This document shows positions 34,101-45,505 of a DNA stretch of 64,000 nt, in pieces (the first letter of the stretch is position 1; every line of letters begins with the position of its first letter). A program made the position numbers and the translations under genes. The DNA comes from Lycorma delicatula (Eukaryota > Arthropoda > Insecta > Hemiptera > Fulgoridae). Location of the stretch: the NCBI RefSeq assembly GCF_047948215.1, contig NC_134455.1, positions 161,616,575 to 161,680,574 on the forward strand. The letters run 5' to 3'. A model generated the notes under the pieces. The model saw only the letters and a list, made by a program, of their open reading frames with translations. It had not been told where the DNA came from and ran no database searches.

Positions 34101-37100
34101 TCCATAAAATGTAAAAACAAAAAAAAAATAGAAATTTTGAAAAGGTTTTAGAATTTAATTTATTAGCTGAAACTTCTTTTTAATCTTCTAACAGTGTACT
34201 CACGTTTACTTAAATTAGAAATAAATTGCTATCTAAATATTTTTGATTATAGCAAGTTCATAAGAAATTTATTTCAGCAAGAATCATTCTTAAGTGTAAA
34301 AACTTTCATCACATTTTTATTTATTTTTTCCCAAGATTTTAATATGCATTTTCTTCTAAATATTTAAAAATTTTGTCACACTTTCAGAAGAATTATAGTG
34401 ATCTTATACCAGTTAACATGATATTAGATTTTTTAAAGAATTTACTTATAGTTGAGCAAAAACTAAAGATCAGATACAGAATTAAAAAAAAAGTGGTCTT
34501 TAACACCTAACTACTTTTTGAAATTTAATTTTTACGTGTAATATTAAACTAGATTAAACATAAAAAGAATTTTACATAGTACCTCGATAACTTGATCATG
34601 GAACAAAATCTAATTTTTAAGAATTCATTCCGTTGAAATAATAATAGGAGAATTTATTTTGACTGGTGATACAACATAACGTACATACAATATAACGTAT
34701 ACTTGATTATGATATAGTGTCGTGTTTACCAAAGTGTCAGATTTTATTAATGTATCACTATGTCATTTGTTGTCATATTTTCGATTGATCGATCATATAC
34801 GAGTTTCAATCGCTGCGAACTAACTGTCTACACAAGTATAATGCAATGGGGTGTCTGTAATCAGTTTTAAAAGTTTGCGATCAGATTCATGTAGAATTAA
34901 TGGCCTTTAGAATAAAGCAAAGGCTGAAAAATGTAAGAAAACAGTGGAAAAATTAGTTATATATTTATTAAAAAATTCTTTCATTTTATACACAGAAGTA
35001 TAGATTCAATATTTTTAACAAACAAAACATCTTTTTCTCAAGGATATGTTTTTTAAAATAATTTTCTAAACGATTAAAACTGTGTTTAGACAAAACAATT
35101 TTCCAGGTAATAATACTATACCTTTATGATAGATGTAAATTGAGTTTACATAAAACCATCAAACAGTGCATGAGTCGTGAAAATTCAGCAGCCGATAGCT
35201 AGTGCTATTACATATTTTACGGGGGATGACACTCATTTATTAGTGTTTTATTTTCATAAACGTACACTAATACAATCGATTAGTAGTCTTAAAATTGACG
35301 ATGGTAACTTCTTCTCGAAACATGTTACTCAAAGTTAACAAGAGAATTAAATTAAGATATTTTTGAATGCTACGTACATTTAGTTAAGAAGGTTTTAAAT
35401 GAATCGCAGAAAGCGACATGTTACATTTATTTAAATATATTTCATGTTAAAATAGTAAACTCTGAGCAAATTCGGGGAGGCTTAAGCCGGATGTGATATC
35501 GATGTAGTGCTAAATTTAGTTAAAGATCAGGTAACCTGCCTAGGCTACGATTCTCTGTTCTATAACCCACTATATTTATTCTGGAGTTTAATACAATATT
35601 TGAGTTTACAAAAAAGTTAAGCAATGTAGATCGTTTTAAAAATTTCAAAACTTTTGTGATAAAAGTTCAAAAAAGTATACTTTTTATACAGGTTTCTTTA
35701 TATTTAATGAATTTTATTATGCTAAATAATATTATAAAGTCTATCTCTTTTAATTTTATAAATTAATCTGAAGAATTTATGAATTATCAGAAAACAAAAG
35801 GAAACGTTGAAAAATATTTACCTGAATTATTTAGGGCGAAAAAAGATTAACTTGAACATATTCTGACATGAATATTGTTAAATATTTTTAGTAACTGACA
35901 GAAGAATAAAGGAGCGAGTGTTTTTATTTTATGCTGAACACCAAGTTGTGCGGTACAGTCTGTAGTAGAGAAGGGGGTGCTTCGTTGTTGAGTTACAGTG
36001 AACAGGGGGTATTCTGTGGTATGAGAATGGGGTGGTCGAGTATAGCGAGCTCCAGGCTTTTTCAATCGAGTTAGAACGAACGCTGTCCTTAGTTGCTGCT
36101 ATATTGAAAACTAACATTGTTCCGGACATCGGATAACCCTCCACATACTTCTTATTTTCTTTTATATTTTTACATTATTTGAAAAAAATTCTTACCTTCG
36201 TTCGAAAAAAAAACTTTTATTTTAACTAAATTACTGCTTATGTTAAAATACATGTTATTACTGTTGAAATAAATTTTGTAAAACAGATCATGTATTATCT
36301 AATGATCTCTTTATTGGTTCATTTAAATAGAGAAAGTAATTAATGGATTAGTTTAAATTGTAAGTATAAAGAAACCTTACCTATGCTAGTAGCATTATGT
36401 TTTTACCGTATAGTTTCAAACTAGCTTTATTATATCAAATATATATTTTATTTCTCAATCTCTTTTCTGTAACGCAACACAGTTTTATTTTAGAAAGAAA
36501 AAGAATTAATCTATAAAAAAAATAAAAAAAAGGGAAAAGCCTTCCATTTTTAAATCCTCTTCGACTTAACATATCAATGAGAAAAGAGCAAAAAAAAAAA
36601 AACGAAAATGCTGTCTTCTAGCGTCTTACTTTTCTTGCATATTTCTTGCCAAATTTTAGCATATTTAGATCATTCGTTTTTGGATTTGGGTCAATTTTAA
36701 GTAATAGCTACTTCAGCCAGGAATTAGTAAACGTACATAAATAATAAATAGATTAAAACTTTTATTTTCCTTTCTATAATCGGCTTAAGAACATTTGTAT
36801 AATTAGAAGTATTGACTTCTGTTAATTTATCATTGTAATAACGTTGTTGCACTTATAAAAAAACCAAACCGCAGCAGCCAAACTGTATCGTTCGTTTTAA
36901 TTCATGTAATTCTGATATAATGTTTAATAACATAAAATAATTTTTTTTTGTGACCAGGGTTAATTTGTTATATGTCTTCTTTTTCCCCTATTTATGACTT
37001 GTGACAATCTTTTTTTTTTATTGTTCTGCTTTTTTAACCATTTAATTTTATTGTTATCGATACTTATTTTAATTTACAATTTAACTTTTTTTTAATTCTC

Positions 37101-39285
37101 AACAGCTAATTTTCGAATTGTTTGTACTTTGTTACGCTTAGTTATATTTTATTCCTTGTATTTTTTATTGTATTGTACTGTGTTAAAACCTTTATTTGTC
37201 TTGGGAGCTATCACTGGTTGCCTCCCTTTCACGGCATTATTATATTGTACAATTTACTTATAATTTCATTGTTCATGAACTGGTAGTAAATACAAAAAAA
37301 AAAAAAACGATATTCCATTGAAAATAATGTTTAGGCGTTTACTTTTTGAATATATTTTAGCCAAAAAACTACTGACAAAATTAAAATTCCCTAAATTTGC
37401 AACAACAATAGCAGGAAATGGTTTTCTGAAATATTGAATACAGGTTTCGACCTCTTTATAGTGAGGAAAGCTATGGATGTTATTTTAATTTGTATGTTGT
37501 TTCAGCAAATAAGTGTGAATATATCCTCCGGTGTTTTATTTTTATAATTTTTCAAACCTTCCCTACATCTCAGTCCGAATTTCTTTTTTCTTTCCCGATG
37601 AAAAAGGTCAGGGACGTGAGTACGAATAATTTGATCTACACATACCAGATCTGTCAAAATCTAATAATATTTTACAGAAAGTTTTGTTCACTTGTTGACG
37701 TGTCATACATAATTTTTATGTATTACATCAACATTATAAAATATGGATAAGACCTGCTTAATATGATACTCTGTAGATACAACAAATTTTTTTACTTACA
37801 CTAGAATAAAATAATCAGCGATATGCATTACGAGTATGCATTATGATCTCTCAAAATTTATGAATAAAGAAGCAATAAGTAATGATTAGTTCAGATCCCA
37901 TAAATTAATGAAGGATTTATGTTTAATAATAACTGAAAATGGAAAAGAACTAGTCTTAATAAACAAATTTGACACAAATATAAGAAAATAACCTTTTTAA
38001 TACTAATATCTTACTTCTTAGTCAGAGTGTATTATTAAACCTCATGACCTGTAACCCTGCCTAACTAATTTTCACGAACAATGGTGGACGGAAATAAATA
38101 AACTCTCCTGATAATTTTAACCTTCACACTTACCTGTTGATAATGAATGCATAGGCAGTATTCACCGTATTCCATGCAATATCGATATTTTGTGTTTACA
38201 AAATTAAAAAAAGGTCGGTGGGCTAGATCGAAACACATATATGATACGCGCTATAATTATATATCAAAATTCGTTACGTTTAATCTCGTTATAAACATTT
38301 GTTTTTTTTTTATAAAAAAAATTATAAACATTAATACTTGCTAACAGCATTTTTCGACTACTGGTCGATTTACTAATTGAGAGTATTTTGCATAGTTATT
38401 TCCGAATCGTCATTTCTTATATCATTTGTATAACGTACCTTACAGTTGAATATGTTGTTATAACATTTGTATGAGTAGGAAGGAGTCTTCGAGAAATGCG
38501 TTCGATAATATTCTTGCTACAACTAGATCGTTCTTGAAACAGTTACATCGGGACGGGACTTACAGTGAATAGAATAAGCCTATACAATAATTCTGTTTTG
38601 GCGTCAAATCAGCTTTTGAAAGTACAACTGATTATGTTCTAGTGAAATTTACAAGAGTAACTAAGGAAACGATAACATTTGACAGATTTACATACGACGC
38701 AGTATTTGATTGACTTGCACTCCTATATTCTCTATATTACAATAGCATTCCTGATTTTAGATTTACGTACCTAATACCTCATTAAATAAAAAAAAATTAA
38801 AAAATACAATAAATCATGTAGGTAATTCTATTGGATAAATGATGCTGTGGAAATTTCTGATTTACTACTTCGGTATAATGTTTTTAACCATTTAACGGAA
38901 GAGTACAACAGTAACTTCAACGTTAATGGTTTATAGAGTTTACAAAGAATCACTTATTTATTAACCAAAGCGTGCTTCACACTTAATTACCGGATCGGAA
39001 TCATAACATCCTACATACATTCTCACATAGTGTACATTCATGGTAAAAAGTACGTCTTTTCTGGCTTGCTATTAAAAATAATGTGAGATTTAACGTCTAT
39101 ATCTCAATCAATAAGTATTACATAATAAATTCAGATACAGCTAGTAACGACTCTTATATGAATTATCTAAAGTCACATAGAAACAAATAATTTTTGAACA
39201 TAACAAGATGAACAATACAAAATACAAAAAACAGTACAATATACAAAAAATATTTCTAATAATTAGCAACTTAATTAACGAAATA
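31105..39285. other. Long AT-rich intergenic stretch, no gene recognised
   Basis: Eight kilobases with no coding homology. The few frames above 60 codons (35,847-36,144, 37,490-37,750, 38,147-38,344) contain no recognisable domain. Composition is uniformly AT-rich apart from somewhat more balanced patches at about 35,460-35,570 and 35,930-36,140. Distant or very old repeats may be present but cannot be identified by eye. Confidence 0.55.
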
Positions 39286-39290
39286 AGATC

Positions 39291-39320
39291 TATCTATCTA
39301 TCTATATATATATATATAAG
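39291..39320. repeat. Compound microsatellite (ATCT)n(AT)n
   Basis: ATCT units run into an AT tract, the same compound type as at 7,381. Confidence 0.9.
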
Positions 39321-39444
39321 ATCTGTATGAAAAGTCCGCTGGTCCGATCACAAAGGTATCTCTGTATTTTTATCCGGAAGGTTCTATAATAAAATCTAAA
39401 TCAGGCTTGCCATTTTTCATTCGAAAAAGGATTTACCTGTCATA

Positions 39445-40590
39445 CAGGGTCATTCACGGGAACCGGATGATTTTAAAATAATCTTAAAAAATTGAATATT
39501 TACTTTAAAAAAGTTTTATTGGTACTGAAACACTTGTTAAATCAACAGTAACACTTGTTACTGTAATTAAATCATTACAGTAGCAAATCAAAGCATTTGT
39601 TACTTACTCATGTAAGAAAAATTATGTCCGGCAAGTGATGTCCATTTTGGGCAATACATTGTTGTAGCCTTTCACGGTAACTGGCCTCAATTCTTTGCAG
39701 CATGTCTACATCAATCTGGGTGACGTGATGACGAATTGCGATCTTTAGGTCCTCCAATGTACGCGGTTTATTGCCGTACACATGCGATTTCAGAAAACCC
39801 CACAGAAAAAAATCACAACTACTCAAGTCGGGGGACCGAGGGGGTCAAGGAATGTCGCCGAATCTGGAAACGATCCGTCCCGGAAACAAGTTACGGAGAA
39901 CAGCCATCGTTGCTCTCGCTGTGTGCGCTGTAGCTCCATCCTGCTGGAATAACACATTTTGAAAATCGATTTCCCGGTTTCGTAACTCAGGGATGAAAAA
40001 CGTATTGAACATCGCAATGTAACGATCAGCTGTTACAGTTACGGCAGCGTCATTTTCTTCAAAAAAATATGGTCCAATAACACCGACCTTTCCTATTGCA
40101 CACCAGACAGTCCCTTTCGGTTAAGAAGTGGTCTCTCGTGAAGCTAATGTGGGTTTCTTTCTGTCTAATACCGGCAATTCTGTTTGTTGACGAAGCCATT
40201 CAGATGAAAATGGGCTTCGTCACTCATTCGATGTTCTCCGGAGTGCTAGCAGTTCGTCGGGGACCCGGTAGTTTTTTCTTCAATATTGAACCATTTGTTC
40301 GAAGGTTGTTTACCCATCGCAATATTGTGTTACGAGAAGGGACACTTGATTTACGATGGATATTAAACTGACGGCGGAAATCTCGCTGAACAGCAGTTAC
40401 GGATTCGTCATTTCGCACAAAACTGTTATACGCGTACAGACGTTGGTCTAGCGTCCACGGCTCCATCTCAACGACTAAAATGTAAATGCTATGAACAAAG
40501 GAAACGTCAGACACCAGCCACGTGCCCTCCCACCACGAACGCCCGAGTACAACCCACTTCAAAAACATCCGGTACCCGTGAATGACCCTG
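39445..40590 (-). mobile_element. Complete mariner-like transposon, 1,146 bp, with 29-bp TIRs and TA target duplication
   Basis: The left TIR starts CAGGGTCATTCACGGG (39,445-39,473). The right TIR (40,562-40,590) is its reverse complement with 27 of 29 bases matching. TA lies directly outside both ends (39,443-39,444 and 40,591-40,592), the target duplication of the Tc1/mariner superfamily. Inside, on the minus strand, is a DUF4817-type transposase gene. Sharp, well-matched ends suggest a fairly recent insertion compared with the other mariner copies in the window. The element is about 250 bp short of a full-length relative because of an internal deletion in the gene. Confidence 0.95.
39608..40466 (-). 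pseudogene. Mariner-like transposase gene with internal deletion
   Basis: Start at MEPWTLDQRLYAYNSF (ATG at 40,466). The N-terminal helix-turn-helix (ESVTAVQRDFRRQFNIH, then TILRWVNNLRTNGSILKKK) reads to GPRRTASTPENIE and a stop at 40,224. Directly after this the catalytic part begins with SDEAHFHLNGFVNKQN (first Asp), so roughly 80 residues between the DNA-binding and catalytic regions are missing. The remainder is well kept apart from a few stops and shifts: IGKVGVIGPYFFEE, VLFQQDGATAHTARATMAVL (second Asp), SPDLSSCDFFLWGFLKSHVY (third Asp) and the C-terminal segment ending at 39,608. All three acidic residues are present, but the deletion and stops (for example after QNCRY) make it non-functional. 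Family: mariner-like with DUF4817-type N-terminus, by motif recognition. Confidence 0.9.
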
Positions 40591-40594
40591 TACT

Positions 40595-40935
40595 AACCAT
40601 CATCAATCGGAAGTTATTTGTTTTATAATAAAATGTTACATTTAATTAATATTAAATAATTGCAATATTTATAATACAAATTGTTTTTCTTTAACTTCAT
40701 TAATAACAATATTATTATAAATAAAAACGATATATAAAAATAAATAAATATCATTGAAATAACAAAAACAATTTCCAGCAGTAGAATTCACTTCTATAAT
40801 ACAGTGGTTTTTACAAAAATTTCATCACTGAAATTTTCACTCAAAAGCTAGAATTTGCGAGATGATGGCAGCATATCTAAAAAGTATTGCCTTGAAAAGT
40901 AATACTATTACCAATTGTTCTTAAGTACAGTTGCT
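40595..40935. other. AT-rich spacer
   Basis: No gene or clear repeat was seen. Confidence 0.5.
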
Positions 40936-40938
40936 ACT

Positions 40939-41090
40939 CATTATACGCTGAATGTTTATGCTTATTAATGTCTTTACATTATCCGCTGAATGTTTATGCT
41001 TATTAATGTCTTTACATTATCCGCTGAATGTTTATGCTTATTAATGTCTTTACATTATCCGCTGAATGTTTATGCTTGTTAATTTCTTTA
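40939..41090. repeat. Tandem repeat, four copies of a 38-bp unit
   Basis: Unit CATTATCCGCTGAATGTTTA plus 18 more bases, at 40,939, 40,977, 41,015 and 41,053. The second and third copies appear identical. The first has one early difference and the fourth diverges near its end. Such a short array most likely arose by recent local duplication. Confidence 0.95.
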
Positions 41091-41094
41091 TATT

Positions 41095-42745
41095 TAAAGT
41101 AAAGTCGGTGTGAAGCATCCATCGCTCCAGTGATTGTCTTAGAACAATTTCTGACACATTTTCTTCATTGAGTTTCCCCTAAATATATCAAAAACAAAAT
41201 ACACTCCGAACACCAGCTCCTAGTTATTGTAACTGCAATCGTTGAAAAGCGCACTGAAAAAGCGACCAACAAAGTTTCTTGTTGATATTTTAAAATGAAA
41301 AACTAGATTTTAAGGAATATGATGGTCGCGTAACTGTAGATATGATAGTCGGTAAAACAGTAGAAAGTGTTTTATATTTGTAATTATTGTGAGACTTCTA
41401 ACAGGAATGGTCTTCTTACGTCCCATTACATATATTTTACACTTCCTGTGCAATTTGGCATCACATTTTGGGAGTGCTAGATAAAGTAATTAAGCACAAT
41501 TATAATTATAAATATAAATAATTATAAACTTAAATGTAATTTGCTCTTATACATTTTTCCACCAATCTTTATCTGACTGTGACTACAAGCCGTTGTATAT
41601 CGTACAATGTATGACGTACGTAGCTCGTACAGCAAATTTACTAGTAGCAAACCGTTGAAGAGTATTATGATATTTCTTTAAGGATGGCTTTTTTTGGAGC
41701 AAAAATATTATCTAGCAACCCGAAAATACTATGTTACACAGTAATGCTTCATCTAAAAATGTATTATACCAATCAACTAGTATTAAACAGAAAAATTCTG
41801 GAGTTTAGTAATTTTTAAGACTACTTAAAATTACCCAAGGAAATACTTTTATTTTTGAAGGATGTTTTTTCTACGTGAAATGATTGAAAAAATATGTACA
41901 CTGCTACAGAAATATCTTCAGAAATTTATAAGAGCAGAAGACTTGTCATCAATGAGCTAAAACAGCAGATCCAAATCAACTATTCCTTAAAACAACCCGC
42001 TATCTAATTGACTTCTCGGAAGAGTACGCATTTTTTTCTGTGAAAAAGATCATACAAAGCAAAGCTAAATTAATTGCCGGGACTAAAGATTCAATACATT
42101 TCTGGCACACGCAAAGCAAACTGAACTTATTTATAATTTCTTTTTTACCTTTCGATTGCATCACGAACTGTAGTATTTTCAGCGATATGTAAGTATTATT
42201 AATATTATAATTAAAAATATATTTCTTAGAAAAAATCAATTACTACGTACTATATATAAGTAATTCATTATTGCGATAATTGTTTACGAGATATTTTTGT
42301 ACTTAAGCTTTGAGTAATTTATTAAACGATAATTATGATTTACAATATCCCTTTTGTATATTGTTGCATATTTTTCTAAATTCGGTCTGTTGTCAATTTT
42401 CTGTTTCAATGGGAATAGACAGGAAATTTTTGCATTCATTCGGAATATATCATAATAAGTAATACCATAAAGAGGCAAATCATTATTTTAATAATATTAA
42501 TACGATATAATTTGTTTCATTAAAATAATGTAGTTTTCAAGTTATAAAAACGAACCTTTACGCATGCATATAAAACGTCTATATCATGGTTAAAAGGAAT
42601 TTTGACCGGGATTAAATACATGAAAGTAGATTTATTTTTTTTGAAAATGTAATATAAAAGTTATCTCGGAGCATATGACAAAGGAGAATCCGCTGTTTGC
42701 AGATTTATAACAATAAATATAATTATTACTACTTCAATTTATTTT
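41095..42745. other. AT-rich intergenic DNA, nothing recognised
   Basis: The open frames at 42,000-42,239 and 42,284-42,478 have no recognisable motif. No RNA gene or repeat was identified. Confidence 0.5.
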
Positions 42746-42747
42746 AA

Positions 42748-42829
42748 GTTTAAAAAAACAACATATGTGTTAGTACTCAACGTATGTGTTAGTACTGTAA
42801 GTACTAACACATATGTTGTTTTTTTAAAC
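42748..42829. repeat. Perfect inverted repeat, 30-bp arms, with an extra internal copy of part of the arm
   Basis: The arms 42,748-42,777 (ending ATATGTGTTAGTACT) and 42,800-42,829 are exact reverse complements. The 22-base spacer contains another direct copy of GTATGTGTTAGTACT (42,782-42,796), giving three copies of the word in two orientations. Microsatellites (AC)n and (TA)n follow immediately. Confidence 0.95.
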
Positions 42830-42830
42830 A

Positions 42831-42832
<2 letters not shown>

Positions 42833-42864
<32 letters not shown>

Positions 42865-42876
42865 TGTTACACATTG

Positions 42877-42908
<32 letters not shown>
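42833..42908. repeat. Microsatellites (AC)n (42,833-42,861) and (TA)n (42,881-42,908)
   Basis: Uninterrupted AC dinucleotides are followed, after a 20-base spacer, by uninterrupted TA. The frame at 42,767-42,958 is merely the translation of these repeats. Confidence 0.95.
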
Positions 42909-42909
<1 letters not shown>

Positions 42910-42911
<2 letters not shown>

Positions 42912-43435
42912 ATAGTGTTGTGTGTCTGTTACGTACACTGAAGATTAAATTTATATAACTTAATCCAATTTCAGAATAAAATACGCCTATTCCTTTAACA
43001 AAAGATACGTATCCACTTGAAAGTTAAAATTTTGTGTGGTTTAAAAGGAGTCTAGCTGAGCTTATGCCTAATTATAATTTTATATTTCATTATTTTTTTT
43101 AGATAGGTTATACCTCTCTATTTATAAGAATAATTAATATTTGATAAAAAAGGTATTTCTTTTCAAAAATTATTTGATATATATATATATATATAAATTA
43201 TTACATTACTATAAATAATTATTTTAATTTTAAATTTATTAATTTAGAAAAAAATCTTTTTTAAATATTTTTTTCTCTTTATTATGTTATTCTGTAATTA
43301 AAATTATATCTGTTTTTCATTAAATTCACAGATATTATTGTACTCTAAAATTTTTTTTAATACATTTAATTATAATTGCATCAACAATTAACGTCATCAG
43401 CGATTATTAGCGATTTTTAGTGTATGTAACTGTAC
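42910..43435. other. AT-rich DNA with (TA)n
   Basis: Contains (AT)n at about 43,175-43,196. Nothing else was recognised. Confidence 0.5.
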
Positions 43436-43439
43436 CGAA

Positions 43440-43665
43440 AAATGTGTAATCTTGAACAAACTCAGGCCGACCATTCCTTAGATGTGTGGTTAACTGAAAC
43501 CAAACTACCAAAGGACGCCGGTATGCAAGATCTAGTATTCAAATCCAAATAAAAGGAACTACCTTTATTAGGATTTGGACCAGAAAACTTCGATTTCAAA
43601 ATAAGATGATTTACGACGAGCTTACCACTAGAATGTTAAAGTGAAAAGCTTTTACCGGTGGGTTA
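43440..43665 (-). repeat. tRNA-derived SINE, antisense, decayed
   Basis: On the minus strand: a head AACCCACCGGTAAA (about 43,665), an A-box-like TTCTAGTGGTAAG (about 43,634-43,622), a B-box-like GGTCCAAATCCT (43,581-43,570), then a body containing TACCGGCGTCCTTTGGTAGT and AACCACACATCTAAGGAATG extending to about 43,440. The order head, A box, B box, tRNA-unrelated body is that of a tRNA-derived SINE. The head is the same type as that at the left edge of the window. Confidence 0.65.
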
Positions 43666-44448
43666 AAGTTAAAAATTCTAATTTATTTTTAATTAACAGA
43701 AGTTTGTCTATAATATGACCCCATTCTGGATTTTTATTGTATCGGCAAATATCCATAACGCCTTTCCGACCTTGTGATAACATTATATGTATTGCTCTCT
43801 ATAACAACTCATTTGATAATTTAATACGTAAAACGAGTAGATTAATGGAAAATAAATATTATATTTTAATTTTGCAAGTGTTAGTTAAAATAATCTTAAT
43901 TCCTTTCTACATTATTCTGAACCAAAATTAAAAATCGCTAGGCGCGTTTAATTTTTGGTGTATAAACCTATAAGAAAGGCTAAGCAACACTAGGTAATTC
44001 CGCTGTAACCTTCCAGATTAAGTCGTTATAAACAGTTTGCTGTAATCGAAACACTCAAATGTAGTTGAAAAGATGTAACAAAAACCTTTTCTACGTCTAG
44101 TAAAAAATGAGTATAACATTGTAATTTAGCGTAGCAAACCAATATAATTAATCAATTCTTTACAGTTCTGATGTAAGTAACTGCAGGCCAGTAATTTTTT
44201 CCTTAGTGTACCGACCCAATACCGTTTAGGGTTTTTAAAGGTTGCTGTAGTATCACTGTACCACTGTAGTTGCTGTACCATTATAGTGTCGTAAAACTAT
44301 TTTTGTGTGTATGTATGTAAACATGCTGCCAACACCCCATTAATTTCTATTAATTTTACTTTTGTCATATATGTAAAGATTTATTTTTACTGTTGTTATT
44401 CGTTTCTGTTATTTTAAGTTTCTAATCTCTATTAACGATTAAGTGACA

Positions 44449-44506
44449 CCTTGGTTAGGCATTAAAAGTAACATTAATATTAATGTTATGCCTTGGTTAG
44501 GCATTA
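44449..44506. repeat. 16-bp direct repeat enclosing a 20-bp perfect palindrome
   Basis: CCTTGGTTAGGCATTA occurs at 44,449-44,464 and again at 44,491-44,506. Between them lies TAACATTAATATTAATGTTA (44,469-44,488), a perfect palindrome. Confidence 0.9.
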
Positions 44507-45369
44507 ATATTAATTATTATCTACTTAGTAACCGATCGCTTGACGTAATAAACAGGATAAAAAACATTACATACTATCGAAATTTTCTGACTAAAACAGT
44601 CTACTGCACTTAAAGAAGTACGATAAGATAATTAAAAGTTTCTTGATCGCCGGAAAATATAAGTTAATAGTGAATAAATGTTGAAGTGAAATATTTTGAT
44701 TGATTATTAATAAATTTCTTATTTGTTTATTTTACATCATTAAATATTAGAAACTGATTATTTTAATACTTTGTTTAAAAAAATAACTTTATACGAACGT
44801 AAAATAACGAATAATCTTTTTTAAAATGCATGCGTTCATACTTGCAAGTAAAATTTTCTCTAAGTCGATGTAATGATAACAACAAAAATAAAAAAAGTTT
44901 AGACATGTATCACAGTACTCTATCCTTTGTGTAAACGAAATAACAGTTTATATTCGTACGAAATTCATTGTAAAGAAACAAGATTAGACGTGTCCCTAAC
45001 TGAAGTAACTGTAATGGCCATGAAGTTTTCAAGTTGTGAAGGAAAACCGCCACCGAGATGATGCCATCTCTATGCTAATGCATCTGTGGACAACATAATC
45101 CTGTATCTCGCACAGTACTCACTTGTACAGCTTACCCTTGAGTATAACATGCTTTATTATAAGTTGCTGTCCTCATCCACCCCCAACATTTCTTTAAAAA
45201 ACTTAATACGTTGCTTTTAACTGTGATAATTAAATGAAACCGCTTACCAAAAAACTTTTTATATTTTTGTGTTAGAGCCAGTATTCATGAATATCCGGGT
45301 TTTCTGATAACGCAATCATTAAGAATTTTCGCTCTTTTCTTGAAACAACAGTATAAACGTCAACAGTAA

Positions 45370-45399
45370 AAGAGGTTTTTAAATTTTTAAAAACCTCTT
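45370..45399. repeat. Hairpin, 14-bp perfect arms, 2-base loop
   Basis: AAGAGGTTTTTAAA (45,370-45,383) is followed after two bases by its exact reverse complement (45,386-45,399). Confidence 0.85.
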
Positions 45400-45467
45400 A
45401 AATTTTCAGTTAATAAATAATTATTATTAATTATATTATATAATTAATATTAATTTTCAATTAATAA

Positions 45468-45505
45468 ATTTTCAGTTTCAATCATTTGATTGAAACCGAA
45501 AATTA
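45468..45505. repeat. Hairpin, 18-bp arms with one mismatch, 2-base loop
   Basis: AATTTTCAGTTTCAATCA (45,468-45,485) and 45,488-45,505 pair except at 45,475/45,498. Confidence 0.85.

Noticed and set aside
35847..36144. Two overlapping minus-strand frames of about 70 codons with mixed composition
   Set aside because: No domain recognised, overlapping in different frames, and no supporting signal; the balanced patch may be an old repeat.
40939..41090. CRISPR-like array
   Set aside because: Repeats are directly contiguous without variable spacers, and the genome is eukaryotic; it is a simple tandem repeat.
42767..42958. 63-codon frame with His-Thr and Ile-Tyr repeats
   Set aside because: It is the translation of the (AC)n and (TA)n microsatellites.
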